Numbered from the stretch's first letter, positions 24,260 to 34,300 are shown. The stretch is DNA of 64,000 nucleotides from Beijerinckiaceae bacterium (GCA_027533425.1 JAPZUD010000001.1:124001-188000); one strand, 5' to 3'. Numbers and translations are program-made. Notes: a model not told the origin generated them from the letters alone.

Positions 24260-24817
24260 ATGTCCGATATCATCCCCGTCATGCCGCGACTGCCGGCACC
24301 GGATCTCGAGGTTGTCCTGTCCGGAGCCGGCGGGGCGCATTTCTCGCTGGCCGATGAGGCGCCCGAAACCTTCACCCTGGTTGTCTTCTATCGGGGCTAT
24401 CACTGCCCGATCTGCCGCACCCAGCTGAGAGAGCTCGAGGCCAACCTTCCGGAGTTCGAGAAGCGTGGCGTTTCTGTCGTGGCGGTTTCCTCCGATTCCG
24501 GAGAGAGGGCTGCCAAGGCAAAGACAGAATGGAACTTGCCGCACTTGCGCCTTGGCTATGGCCTTGACCTGAACATGGCCCGGCGCTGGGGCCTCTATGT
24601 CTCGGCGGGACGGGGCGCAACCTCGATTGGTGTCGAGGAGCCGGCCCTGTTCTCGGAACCGGGCCTTTTCCTCATCCGCCCGGATCACACGGTCTATTTC
24701 GCCTCCGTCCAGTCGATGCCCTTCGCTCGCCCCCATTTTACCGACATTCTCGGGGCGATCGATTTCGTGGTCGCGAAATCATACCCGGCGCGGGGCGAGG
24801 TCGCGTCCCTTGTCTGA
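24260..24817 (+). CDS. peroxiredoxin-like (AhpC/TSA) protein
   Basis: A 185-residue thioredoxin-fold protein starting at ATG 24260. VVFYRGYHCPICRTQLRELE has the peroxidatic position as CPIC, so a CxxC pair replaces the usual TxxC of peroxiredoxins. Beyond it are VSVVAVSSDSGE and the PGLFLIRPDHTVYF strand. It resembles the 'peroxiredoxin-like family' proteins of alphaproteobacteria, with a probable peroxide or disulfide reductase role. It is divergent from the sigma gene. No ECF-type promoter was found upstream, so membership in that regulon is not claimed. Confidence 0.8.
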   Translation: MSDIIPVMPRLPAPDLEVVLSGAGGAHFSLADEAPETFTLVVFYRGYHCPICRTQLRELEANLPEFEKRGVSVVAVSSDSGERAAKAKTEWNLPHLRLGYGLDLNMARRWGLYVSAGRGATSIGVEEPALFSEPGLFLIRPDHTVYFASVQSMPFARPHFTDILGAIDFVVAKSYPARGEVASLV

Positions 24818-25700
24818 CCGGTCTTCCGGATTGTCTCCGGCTCGATCGTGCCGGCGCGTTCGAACCTTGAGCCTCTGTCTGGCGTGGTTGGTGGCGGTGA
24901 TCGCCGCCTGGGCCCAGCAAGGAGAGACGCAGGCGCAATCCCGGCGCGGGGAGGCCCATCCCCCGTTGCCGGATACCGAGATCAGCGTTTCCGGCCCATT
25001 CAAGGCATGGCTGATCCAGCCGACGACCCGATACAATCATGCGGTGCTCGGTGACAGCGTGGAGGCTGGCGGCTTCGTGGTCGAGCAAAGTCGAAAACGC
25101 CTGGTCTTCACACTTCCACCGGATGCGGTGTTCGAGGACCGGCGGGTCCGGCTTGCTGATCTTGATGGCGATGGCGTCCCGGAGGCGATCATCGTCAAGG
25201 CCTATCTGGAGCGAGGTGCTGCAATCGCGGTCTATCGCATCCTCGAGGATCGTATCGAGCCGCTTGCGGAAAGCCCGGCGATCGGCATTCGCAATCGCTG
25301 GCTCAATCCGGTTGGCATTGCCGACTTCACCGGCTCGGGCGAACCGATGATTGCCGCGGTGATTACCCCGCATCTTGCCGGATCACTGCGGCTGTACCGC
25401 CTGAAGGCAGGCGCACTTGAGGAAGTGGCACGGATTGATGGATATACCAACCATATCCTTGGCAGCCGCGACCTTGATCTCGGGCGCATTGTCCGGCTGT
25501 CGCGCCGCAAATCTCCGCTGGTCCTGCTTCCGACACGCGATCGGCATGCGCTCGCCTTGGTCAGCTTTGACGATGCGAATCCACGCATCGTCAGACAATG
25601 GACAATCAACGCCCGGATCGATGGCTTGCGGATCGAACAGGGTTTCCGCGCGAGGCTGACGACATTGTCCGGCGTTCTGTTGATCGACCTTGTCGAGTGA
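24810..25700 (+). CDS. secreted FG-GAP/VCBS-repeat-like protein
   Basis: A 296-residue protein. There is no ATG near the expected N-terminus. A TTG at 24810, overlapping the previous stop and preceded by GAGG at 9 bp, gives MSDRSSGL... followed by a signal peptide (h-region LSLCLAWLVAVIAAWA). The mature part contains VRLADLDGDGVPEAIIVKAY, a calcium-binding FG-GAP-type DxDGDG repeat, and further beta-propeller-like strands with PVGIADFTGSGEPMIAAVI. Many homologues are annotated only as VCBS-repeat proteins. Its function is unknown; it is likely periplasmic. Confidence 0.65.
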   Translation: MSDRSSGLSPARSCRRVRTLSLCLAWLVAVIAAWAQQGETQAQSRRGEAHPPLPDTEISVSGPFKAWLIQPTTRYNHAVLGDSVEAGGFVVEQSRKRLVFTLPPDAVFEDRRVRLADLDGDGVPEAIIVKAYLERGAAIAVYRILEDRIEPLAESPAIGIRNRWLNPVGIADFTGSGEPMIAAVITPHLAGSLRLYRLKAGALEEVARIDGYTNHILGSRDLDLGRIVRLSRRKSPLVLLPTRDRHALALVSFDDANPRIVRQWTINARIDGLRIEQGFRARLTTLSGVLLIDLVE

Positions 25701-25891
25701 ACCAATGCACGTGCCGTGAGCCGGCCTTCGCTGCTTTGGGGTGAGCAACGTCGTAGACAGATCGAACCTTGATACCCTCGTGATCTCGAACTGTCTGGAG
25801 CCGAAGAATTGATCCGCCGAGCCTGTCGGGGTCGCGGGAAACATTCCGATCCGGCCTCGTAACCGCTCACGGACCTTCGGAACAAACCCGG

Positions 25892-27361
25892 TCAAGCCGC
25901 CGCAACTGCCCGGTCCTGCGCCTGATCTGCAAAGCTGGTCGCGATGCGTTCGAATTCTGGCTCGACGACGAGGAAGGCCGCGACGACCAGCGGATCAAAC
26001 TGTGTTCCGGCGCCGTTGACCAGGATCTGCCGTGCTTCCGCATGTGGCATGGCGGCCTTGTAGACGCGCTCCGTGCGCAGGGCATCATAAACATCGGCCA
26101 GTGCCATGACACGCCCGGCGAGCGGGATCTCCGCCCCCTTCAGGCCGAACGGATAACCCGCGCCGTTCCAGTGTTCATGATGGCCTGCGATGACATCCCT
26201 TGCCGCAGCGAGATACGGCGTAATGCCCACATCGGCGATCACCTTGTCGATGACCGCAAGGCCATGGCTGACATGGGTCTTCATCACTTCGAACTCATCG
26301 CTGGTCAGGCGGCCGGGCTTGCGCAGGATCGCGTCGGGCACCGCTACCTTGCCGATGTCATGGAGCGGCGCGGCGCTGACAATATCCGCAATGGCGGCTT
26401 GTGTAAGCACGTCTGCATAATCCGGATGCAACGCCAATTGCTTGCAAAGTACCCAAGTATAATGCTGGGTGCGCTGAAGGTGGCCCCCCGTTTCATTGTC
26501 TCGGGTGCCGGCAAGCCCGATCAGAGCCTTCATGATGGCGTCGTTGGTCCGCGTTGTCGTCGCGCGCGCCCGATCGAGCTCATCGAGCAGGTGATTGATC
26601 TCTGCCGAGACGAAGCCAATCTCGTCGTGTGTGCCAATCACAGCACGCCGCTGCACCCGGCCTTCCCGTGCTTCACCGAGAGTCTGGACCTGTTCAGACA
26701 CGGCCTTCGCGAGCAGCTTCTCGGCGCCACGGGCAGCATTGGCCACATAGCAAAGGATTACCGCGAAAACGAAGGCAAACTCGATGGCCAGCTGAGAGAA
26801 GCTCCGGGGGTCGCGAATTGTGCCATCTTCGATCCCGCGCAAGAGCAGCAATGAGATGATGCCGATCACCAGGGCGGTCACGAGGCCAAAGCTCAATCCA
26901 AGCCGGACCGCAAAGGGCGAGCGCGGCTTGGTTGGAAAGGCGTGCATCCCGCCTTCCTCGAAGCGGATACGGGTCTGCACGAAAGCCTGGTCGACCCCGG
27001 CAAAAACGCCGATTGTCACGAAGCCCAGCATCGCCTTAAGGCCGCTCGCGGCGGGAAACCCGTGAAACATCGTATTCACGATGCCGATCACCGCACCGCC
27101 GACAATGAAAGCACTCAATTCACCCCAGAAGGCGAGACGCGGCCGTCTTGCTGAGGGTAGGGTCGAGATATGTCTGGCAACCACGCTGCGCAGCATCCAT
27201 TGCGCGACGAGCACAGGCAAAAGGGTCGCAGCCCAGACCGAAACCTCGAGGCCATTGATGAAGTTGCAGACGCTGTAGCCGTAGATGGAGACGAAAACCG
27301 AGGACAGGACGTGGTGCCCCGCCGATCGCGCCGCCCCTGGGTCGTTCTGAAATGCAGCCAT
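25892..27361 (-). CDS. membrane HD-GYP domain protein, probable c-di-GMP phosphodiesterase
   Basis: A 489-residue protein. AGGAGG lies 7 bp before ATG 27361 and only 1 bp from another ATG two codons earlier, so 27361 is chosen. Residues 20-210 hold five or six membrane helices, then a linker (about 211-270) and the HD-GYP domain from about 280. The catalytic residues are present: H334-D335 in LHDIGK, HHEHWNGAGYP at 394-404, then DVYDALRTERVYK. It should hydrolyse c-di-GMP to pGpG/GMP. Its closeness to an autotransporter and an exopolysaccharide locus fits a role in the motile/sessile switch. It is convergent with the FG-GAP gene; the 191 bp between holds nothing recognised. Confidence 0.85.
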   Translation of the reverse strand: MAAFQNDPGAARSAGHHVLSSVFVSIYGYSVCNFINGLEVSVWAATLLPVLVAQWMLRSVVARHISTLPSARRPRLAFWGELSAFIVGGAVIGIVNTMFHGFPAASGLKAMLGFVTIGVFAGVDQAFVQTRIRFEEGGMHAFPTKPRSPFAVRLGLSFGLVTALVIGIISLLLLRGIEDGTIRDPRSFSQLAIEFAFVFAVILCYVANAARGAEKLLAKAVSEQVQTLGEAREGRVQRRAVIGTHDEIGFVSAEINHLLDELDRARATTTRTNDAIMKALIGLAGTRDNETGGHLQRTQHYTWVLCKQLALHPDYADVLTQAAIADIVSAAPLHDIGKVAVPDAILRKPGRLTSDEFEVMKTHVSHGLAVIDKVIADVGITPYLAAARDVIAGHHEHWNGAGYPFGLKGAEIPLAGRVMALADVYDALRTERVYKAAMPHAEARQILVNGAGTQFDPLVVAAFLVVEPEFERIATSFADQAQDRAVAAA

Positions 27362-27498
27362 CCACATTCCTCCTGACCGGAAGCTACAAGCATCACGTTG
27401 AAGGCGCATTAATGAGCGCTGCCAGAGGTGGATCGGCTTTCCGCTGGCGGGGCGGGCGGTGAACCCGCCAGAACAGGCAATGCCGGCCTTGTCCGTTG

Positions 27499-27655
27499 CT
27501 GCATGACCGGTGCGGAATTTGCCCATCTGGCGGCGCGGATGCACAGTCGTGACCCGCGCCGTCGCTCTCAAGGAATGGCCTCGGTTTTCCGCCGACCGAT
27601 CCAAGTCCAGGCAGGGCACATTCCGGGACTGTGCTGGTTGGCCTGCACGACCCGC
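27499..27655. repeat. dispersed intergenic repeat, copy B
   Basis: The 304-bp gap 27362-27665, upstream of the HD-GYP gene and at the end of the autotransporter gene, has no gene. It contains CCGTTGCTGCATGACCGGTG (27499-27518, like 30311-30330) and the second module GGGCACATTCCGGGACTGTG (27613-27632) followed by CTGGTTGGCCTGC (like 10849-10880). The distance between modules is about 95 bp, as in copy A. Confidence 0.45.
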
Positions 27656-27665
27656 TGGACTGCGT

Positions 27666-30014
27666 TCAGAACTGCCAGCGCATGCCGGCATTGATCCCGA
27701 ACCCATGGATCTGCTGGCCGAGACGCGCATCGCCGCGAAGAAAGCCGGCAAGTCCGGTTTTCGCCGATTGGGCCTCGAGGCCAAGGCTCGCCTGCCCGTA
27801 GAGCCCGGGCCGTAATGTCGCTCCGGTATAACCAGCCGTAAGCGAGCGGATCTTCGGGCCGAGATCCTGCGAGACCCGCAGGCTGGCAAAGGGACGGAGC
27901 CGGGTGCCATCCGCCAGGACATGCGTCTTCGACAGGTCAAGGCCGAACCGGGCCGTCGTGGTCTGGATCGCCGACCAGCTGGTCGTCGTGCCGGCAAAGG
28001 ACAGCGAATCGAGCTCGGTCCGCGCGAAAACCAGGCCTGCCGAGGGCGCCACGGTCATGCCATTTGCCAGCTGCCAGCGATACTGGGCGTTGACCAGGCC
28101 GGTCCAGCCCGCACCGGCGAGGCGGGTATTCTGGAAGCCGAGCGAAGTAGAACCCAGCTTCAGGGTATGCGTATCGCGCCGGACGAGCGCATCGAAGGTG
28201 AAACGGTCATTGCGCAGAACGAGATAGGCCCCGCCGAAGGGCGCATCCAGCGTGCCCCGGGCATCGCCGTTGCCGGCCGAGCCAAAGACCTGCCCGCCCA
28301 TGGCACCGAGAACGGCATCCCAGCCGGTCCCGCCGAGATTGTAGAGCCCGGCATCGAGCGCGGTCTCGAAACCGCCCAGACGTGTCTGCATGAGCGTTGT
28401 GCTGGTCCCGCCAGGAAACTCGGTCGGCACACGATAGCTGTAGGTTGCGCCGAGCGCGCGGGACCAGCTGCCGATCGAGAAGGTATTCGGCGCCGGCCTT
28501 TTCGGGCCGGTCACATAGGGGCTGGCCGGCTCGGTGAGCGATTGCCGCAGGTCGATCAGGCTCCCCACCGCGCCCAGCACGCCGCCGACATTCGGCACGT
28601 TGATGCCCGAAACCAGTTGAAGCGAGCCACCGATGTTTTCCGCGGTCTGCTGATAGAGGCCGACGCTGTCCACCACGACAGCCCCGCCCTGCGCGATCGT
28701 GATGCCATTGATGGTATAGGTCGCCGTTCCGGTGCCCTGGACAACGTTGACATTGCCGCCATGGACGGCCGCTCCCCCGATGCGGTTGAGCGTGACCGTT
28801 GTTCGGCCGCTTGTCCCTGCCGAAACGACCACGCGATCCGCCGTCCGGGCGGCGAGATCGATATCGACCGCCAATGTCCCGCCGCCACCAAAGCCGCCTG
28901 AGATGTTCACGATATTGTTCGTCGCCCCGTTCTGGAGATTGAGCTGGCCGGTATTGGCCAGCGTGCCCTGCACGTTGAGCGTGCCGGCCGACAGGGTGAT
29001 GGTCCCGGCATTGTTGATCGCGCCAGTCCCGCTCGACAGCGTGCCGCCATTCGAGAACGTGATCTGCCCGGCCGCGAGATTGTTGATGGCGCCGGCATCG
29101 ACGATCGAGCCGCCGGCCCCGATCGTGACTGCGGCCGAGTTGTTGAGCGTGTTGCCGGTGCCCTGAAGGGTGGCGCCGTTGCCCAGCGTGATCGACCCGC
29201 CCTGGTTGCTGATCGTGCCGGCCGAGAGGGTCAGCCCTGCACCGATGGTGATCGTGCCCTGGTTCGTCAGCGCGGTCAGCCCGGTGAAATTGCCGCCGGT
29301 CACCGCCAGCGTCCCGGTCGTGTTGTTGAGGAAGGAGCTGGTCGCCGTGGAGGTGCCGGTGACGTTGAACTGGGCGCCATTGGTGATGGTGCCCTGCGCG
29401 ATGCTGCCGGCCTGATGCGTGAACGTACCGCCGGTTATCGTGATGGCCCCGGTGACCGTTCCCGAATTGGTCACAGTGCCGGTGGTCAGGTTCAGCCCGC
29501 CGAGCGTGCCGAGATTGGTGAAGGTCCCGCCCGAAAAGCTGAGCGTTCCGGTGATGGATCCGCCGATCTGGTTGGTGACGGTCCCGGCATTCATGCTGAT
29601 CCCGCCGTCGATCGTGCCGGAATTCGACACCGAGCCTCCGGTCAGGTCGATCTGGCCGGTCACACCGCCGATGCTGTCGACAAGCAGGCTGCCGGTTCCC
29701 GAGAGATAGATCGGCGAGGTCAGGATGGCCTGCAGGGTCAGCGTGCCGGCGCTGATCAGCGTCTCGAAGACCGGGTAGTCGACGGTCAGGAGTGGCTGCC
29801 GCGGATTGGCGCCATCATTGATGATGACGGTCGACGTGTTTTTGGGGAGCCGGTTTTCCACCCAGTTGTTGCCCGCCGCCCAGAGATTGCTGACCGATCC
29901 GTCCCATGTATTCGCCGCGGACTCGCGTCCGGATGCCGCGAGGCAAATCGCAATCGCGAGGGACGATACGACAGGGTGACGGATTATCCGGCGATCAACC
30001 GATTGCGTGACCAT
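27666..30014 (-). CDS. autotransporter (type Va) with repeat-rich passenger
   Basis: A 782-residue protein. An N-terminal signal (VVSSLAIAICLAASG) is followed by a passenger of about 450 residues made of imperfect glycine/threonine/asparagine-rich repeats, for example GTITIGAGLTLSAGTISNQG, typical of right-handed beta-helices. The C-terminal 270 or so residues are an autotransporter beta-barrel, beginning near SIGSWSRALGATY and ending in the outer-membrane signature GMRWQF with terminal Phe. It is secreted to the cell surface; adhesion is the usual guess. It lies next to the c-di-GMP phosphodiesterase and the exopolysaccharide region. No catalytic motif was found in the passenger. Confidence 0.85.
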   Translation of the reverse strand: MVTQSVDRRIIRHPVVSSLAIAICLAASGRESAANTWDGSVSNLWAAGNNWVENRLPKNTSTVIINDGANPRQPLLTVDYPVFETLISAGTLTLQAILTSPIYLSGTGSLLVDSIGGVTGQIDLTGGSVSNSGTIDGGISMNAGTVTNQIGGSITGTLSFSGGTFTNLGTLGGLNLTTGTVTNSGTVTGAITITGGTFTHQAGSIAQGTITNGAQFNVTGTSTATSSFLNNTTGTLAVTGGNFTGLTALTNQGTITIGAGLTLSAGTISNQGGSITLGNGATLQGTGNTLNNSAAVTIGAGGSIVDAGAINNLAAGQITFSNGGTLSSGTGAINNAGTITLSAGTLNVQGTLANTGQLNLQNGATNNIVNISGGFGGGGTLAVDIDLAARTADRVVVSAGTSGRTTVTLNRIGGAAVHGGNVNVVQGTGTATYTINGITIAQGGAVVVDSVGLYQQTAENIGGSLQLVSGINVPNVGGVLGAVGSLIDLRQSLTEPASPYVTGPKRPAPNTFSIGSWSRALGATYSYRVPTEFPGGTSTTLMQTRLGGFETALDAGLYNLGGTGWDAVLGAMGGQVFGSAGNGDARGTLDAPFGGAYLVLRNDRFTFDALVRRDTHTLKLGSTSLGFQNTRLAGAGWTGLVNAQYRWQLANGMTVAPSAGLVFARTELDSLSFAGTTTSWSAIQTTTARFGLDLSKTHVLADGTRLRPFASLRVSQDLGPKIRSLTAGYTGATLRPGLYGQASLGLEAQSAKTGLAGFLRGDARLGQQIHGFGINAGMRWQF

Positions 30015-30288
30015 GGCCTACCCTTGAAATCTTTCATCTCGACGCCGGGTTCCGGGCGGGCTGCAGGGCCCTGAACGGAAATGCACAAACGCACGATTGA
30101 AACGGGAGGGCCGTCACCAGAATCACGCCACGAAGCGCAGCACCTGTCCCGGTCGCATGAAGACCACGTGCGAATTGATATAGAAAATCATCATTAAAAT
30201 GCTGTTAAACAGCAGTGTCAGAGGGAGGGCGATGCTTTCGGGGAAAACTCGGCTTGGCACGGACAGGGGAGGACGTCTGGCTGGGCCG

Positions 30289-30575
30289 GATGAACCACGC
30301 GCGCATTTTCCGTTGCTTCATGACCGGCCCCCAAGATGATCCGCGTGGCATGCGTGATTTTGGTCCGTTCCCGCGCTTGCTGCGGAACGTCGAGGACATG
30401 CGGTGCGCCGGCATCGCTGCGGGTCCGTCAACGGGCGTCTCGTAAGGATCGACGGGGTCAAACGCGGGCCCTCGTGCGCGGCCGCCGTCGCAGAGTGGTG
30501 TCAGCCTTGTTCCGCCCGATCCACATCGGAATCCACGATATTCCGGAGCGTCTTTGCTTGGTCTGGCAGCACGCA
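30289..30575. repeat. dispersed intergenic repeat, copy C (both modules)
   Basis: Module 1 (30289-30330) reads GATGAACCACGCGCGCATTT then TCCGTTGCTTCATGACCGGC, close to 10705-10745. Module 2 (30529-30575) contains CACGATATTCCGGAGCGTCT and TTGCTTGGTCTGGC, close to 10849-10880. The modules are about 200 bp apart, wider than in copies A and B. On the opposite strand module 1 can be read as an MKxRKxRAW-like peptide in both A and C; whether it is translated is unknown. Confidence 0.45.
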
Positions 30576-30598
30576 CCGGATTGTCCGCCAGCGGCGCA

Positions 30599-30662
30599 GG
30601 ATTGCAAAAAGCATGATCCGGCGTCGCGAATTGCAATCGCCTTCGTTGCAATTTGCAAATCG
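30599..30662. promoter_or_regulatory. cluster of TTGCAA sites, candidate enhancer for the NtrC-type regulator
   Basis: GGATTGCAAAAAGC (30599-30612), CGAATTGCAATCG (30627-30639) and GTTGCAATTTGCAAATCG (30645-30662) lie 100-160 bp upstream of the oxidoreductase start. The same kind of site is found near the exopolysaccharide promoters at 38.3, 42.2, 46.8 and 53.3 kb. No sigma-54 promoter with correct spacing was found between this cluster and 30760; the closest (CGGCAT...CTTGC near 30704) is one base too long. Confidence 0.4.
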
Positions 30663-30759
30663 AGACGGGTTTGGCGGCGTTTTCTCGCGCATAACACGGC
30701 ATCCGGCCTTGCCCGGTTCTTGCAAAGAGATCGGGGCATTGTGACGCAGGAGGTAGAAG

Positions 30760-31266
30760 ATGCGCATTCTGAAGGCCCTGATCGTGATGGGAATGATGGT
30801 GACGGGCCTCGGGATGGCTCAGGCCCAGAGCCTGGCTGCGCCGAAGGGCGAGGTGATCCTGTCGGTGACCGGCAAGGTGAAGACGACCAACCAGGCCGGA
30901 CGCGCCGATTTCGACCGCGACATGCTCGTCGCGCTCGGTGTCCGGCAGACAAAGACCCGGCATTCCTGGGCGGATGGCGTCACGACCTTCGAGGGTGTTT
31001 CGCTGGCCGCTATCCTTGACGCCGTTGGCGCGCAGGGCACGAAGATCCGCGCTGTCGCCATCAATAACTACGCCGTCGAGCTCGACGTGGCGGAAGTCCG
31101 GAAATATCCGGTCATTCTCGCCATGAAGGCCGATGGCCAGGAGCTGCGTCGCCGGGACCGTGGGCCGCTCTGGGTCGTCTATCCACGCGACAGCTTCCCG
31201 GAACTGGCTGACGAGAAGCACAATTTCAAGTGGATCTGGCAGCTCAGGAGCCTCGAGATCCAGTAA
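30760..31266 (+). CDS. small secreted oxidoreductase-fold (molybdopterin-oxidoreductase-like) protein
   Basis: A 168-residue protein with AGGAGG 7 bp upstream and a signal peptide (MRILKALIVMGMMVTGLGMA, cleavage after QAQ). The mature part resembles the short sulfite-oxidase-like fold proteins: LSVTGKVKTTN, TTFEGVSLAAILDAVG, AINNYAVELDVAEVRKYPVI and GPLWVVYPRDSFPEL, ending WIWQLRSLEIQ. There is no cysteine to bind molybdopterin, so it is probably a non-catalytic relative. It sits immediately before the hybrid kinase gene, and in many proteobacteria this pair is adjacent, suggesting a periplasmic sensor partner (inference). Confidence 0.7.
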   Translation: MRILKALIVMGMMVTGLGMAQAQSLAAPKGEVILSVTGKVKTTNQAGRADFDRDMLVALGVRQTKTRHSWADGVTTFEGVSLAAILDAVGAQGTKIRAVAINNYAVELDVAEVRKYPVILAMKADGQELRRRDRGPLWVVYPRDSFPELADEKHNFKWIWQLRSLEIQ

Positions 31267-31300
31267 GGCTTCCTTTTCGCCTTCCGGCTAGACTTCCGGC

Positions 31301-34300
31301 ATGGCCCTCGATCCCCCCCGTTCGAACCGCAGGGTTCGCGTGCTGGTCGCCGCGCTCGTGGCGGCCTTCATCGTCATGACGGGCCTTGCCGTGTCGCGCT
31401 ATCACAGCATCGAGCGGCGGCTTGATTATGCCATTTCGGAAAACGTGCTCTGGGCTGCAGCCCAGACGGAGATCGAGCTGCTCCAGTTCCTCAACGCGTT
31501 GACAGAAATGGCCGACCAGCCCGACCCCGCCGCGAAGGCGAAGTTGGACGAGCGGTTTGACCTGCTCTGGAGCCGCGTTGACCTCTACCAGGCCGGCGTG
31601 CTGGCCAGAACGCTCGACAAGCGACCAAGCCTGCGGGACACGGTAGCCCGGCTCAAGGCCGATCTGGTCCGGACAGATCCCGAATTGCAGCAGCCGCTGA
31701 CGTCGGAGGCGATCCGCGCCATCCGTAGCCGGATGCAGCAGCATATCGCGCCGATCCGCGACATCACGACCTCTGCACTGGATTCGGACCGGCTCGAGCG
31801 GCAGGAAATCGTTGCTTCGCAGGCTTCCATCAAGGGGGAACTGGGCCTGCTGGTTGCGGGTTTTCTGATGACCATTTGCGGTGTCGTCATCTATCTCATG
31901 CGCGCGGAGCGCCGCGCCAACCATTTGCTGCGGCAGGCCGTGGCCGCCCGCAAGGAGGCCGATGCCGCATGGTGGCAGCTTGACGAGGCGATCGAGAGCA
32001 TCAACGAGGGGTTCGTCCTGTTCGATTCCGAGGACCGGCTTGTCCGCTGCAACCGGAAATATCGCGAGCTCTATGCCCTTTCCGCCGAGAAGCTTCGTCC
32101 GGGCGCCTCCTTCGTAGAGATCCTGCGCTTTGGTGTGGAAAGAGGACAGATTCCGTCGGCCAAGGACGATCCGGAAGGCTGGATCGCGGACCGCCTGGAC
32201 CGGCATCGCAATCCCTCGGCGCCGTTCGAGCAGGCGCTCGGTGACGGGCGCTGGCTGATGGTTTCCGACCGTATTACCAGCAATGGTGCGCGGGTCGGCA
32301 TCCGGACTGACATTACCGATCTCAAGAAGCACCTTGCCGATCTCGAGACGGCGCGCGAGAGCATGCGCCAGCAAGCCGAGCGGATGGCTGATCTCGCCAA
32401 CGAGAACAAGCGGGCCCGCGAAGTTCTGCGGGATGCGATCGAGAGCATCGGGGAGGGCTTTGTCCTTTACGATTCCGATGACCGGCTGGTCCTGTGCAAT
32501 TCCCGCTACCGTTCCTTCTTCAGCGATGTCGCGCCCGCTATCCGAAAGGGGCTTCTCTTTGACGATTTCCTGCGCAAGGCCTTCGAGACCGGCGCTCTTC
32601 CGGTCGAGGGCGATGTCGACGAGGCGATCAACCTCCGCAAGAAGCGGCGGCGCCAGCGTAAGGAGGCCACTTTCGTCGAGCAGCTCGGTGATGGGCGCTG
32701 GCTTCAGGTCTCGAACCGCCTGACCGCCTCGCTGGGCGTCGTGACCGTCTTCAACGACATCACCGAACTGAAATCGCGCGAGCTGGCGCTGATGGCGGCC
32801 CGGGCCGACCTCCAGGCGCAGGCTGAGCGCATGCGCTCGCTGATAGAGGTTGCCGAGGCGGCCAACCGGGCGAAATCGGACTTTCTGGCCATGATCAGCC
32901 ACGAGATCCGGACGCCGATGAATGCCATTCTCGGGCTGTCGAGCCTGCTCGAGGACACCCGCCTCGATTCCGAGCAATCCCGCTTTGTTTCCGGGATCGG
33001 CGAATCCGGCGCTCATCTGCTCGACCTGATCAACAATATCCTCGATTTCTCGCGGCTGGAGGCGGGCAAGGTCGAGATGGCCCCGGTGCCGTGCGAGATC
33101 CGCGGCGTGGTCGGCGCCGTCGAGCAGATGCTGGGCGTGCTGGCCCGCAACAAGGGGCTGGCTCTTGCCGCGACCTTGGCAGAGGACGTGCCGCAGCATG
33201 TCCAGCTCGATCCGGGCCATCTGCGTCAGGTTCTGATCAACCTGATGGGCAACGCCATCAAGTTCACCCCGTCCGGCTCCGTCCGCCTGGGGGTCGAGGC
33301 CCGGCCATCCGGGCAGGCCGGCATGGTAACGCTGCATTTTCGCGTTTCCGATACAGGGATCGGCATCCCCGCGGCGCTGCGTCCGACCATCTTCGAACCC
33401 TTTGAACGGGCCAGTCTGCCCGAGAGCCAGAAGGCGGCCGGCACGGGCCTCGGCCTTGCCATCACCCAGCGGCTCGTCGCGGAAATGGGGGGCGAGATCC
33501 GTCTCCTGCCACAGGATGAAGGCGGAACGACGTTTGCTTTCAGTCTCACGGTCCCGGTTGTCGATGCTCCGGCCCGCAGCGAGACACGCCGGAACGAACG
33601 GGGCACCTCTGCCACGTCCCAGCGCCGGATGCGGATCCTTGTCGCCGAGGATACCCCCGCGAGCCGCCTCGTGATCCAGACCATGCTCGAGAAACGCGGC
33701 CATGAGGTCATCGCCACCGAGGATGGCTGCATGGCTCTGGTCGAGGCCGAAAAGGGTGGGTTCGACCTCGCCCTGTTCGATATCCAGATGCCGGGCATGA
33801 CCGGCTACGAAACCGTCGCCCGTCTCCGCGGGATGTCCGGGTCGGCGGGCCGTATTCCGGCTGTCGCCCTTTCCGCCCAGGCTTTCCAGACCGACAGGCA
33901 GAAGGCGTTCGAATCGGGATTCGACGATCACCTGGCCAAGCCGATCCGGCCGGCCGAACTGAACGACCTGCTGGAGCGCGTTGCGCAGGGCCTTGTCGGC
34001 CGCCCGCCGCGCGAGGCTGAAGCCGAGGAGGTGCCCATGGCTGTGAACCCGCTGCAGGAATCGTTGCCGGCCGATTGGCACGAGAACGACCATGATCCGC
34101 TCGCCGAGCTGGAATCACTCTGCACCCCGGATGTCTTCCGTCCGTTGCTGGAAACTGCCATCGACAATATCCGCGAGGAAACAGAGCGCCTCGCCGCCGC
34201 GCGGGCTTCGGGAGATGATGTTCTGCTGCGCCGCGCGGCGCACAAGTTGGCTGGTATTCTGGGCCAGTATCACAGCTTCCGCGCCGGTCAGATTGCCACT

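Larger units (their letters stand above)
30015..30759. other. 745-bp intergenic region with repeat copy C and a TTGCAA cluster
   Basis: No credible gene is present. From left to right it holds an AT-richer stretch (30170-30220) upstream of the autotransporter start that may contain its promoter, the two modules of the dispersed repeat (30289-30330 and 30529-30575), and a dense group of TTGCAA-type sites (30599-30662 and 30720). The downstream oxidoreductase gene starts at 30760 behind AGGAGG. Confidence 0.5.

Noticed and set aside
28900-29760. Direct DNA repeats within the autotransporter gene
   Set aside because: They are imperfect protein-level repeats of the beta-helix passenger, not separate repeat elements or a CRISPR array.
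30690-30715. Sigma-54 promoter upstream of the small oxidoreductase gene
   Set aside because: The CGGCAT and TTGC elements are separated by one base too many; this spacing is strict for sigma-54.
31244-34093. 949-codon antisense frame opposite the hybrid kinase
   Set aside because: The kinase on the plus strand has every expected motif; the antisense translation has none and mirrors its codon positions. Similar shadows at 8204-10087 (-), 36420-38201 (+), 42158-43879 (+) and 46981-48906 (-) were left out for the same reason.
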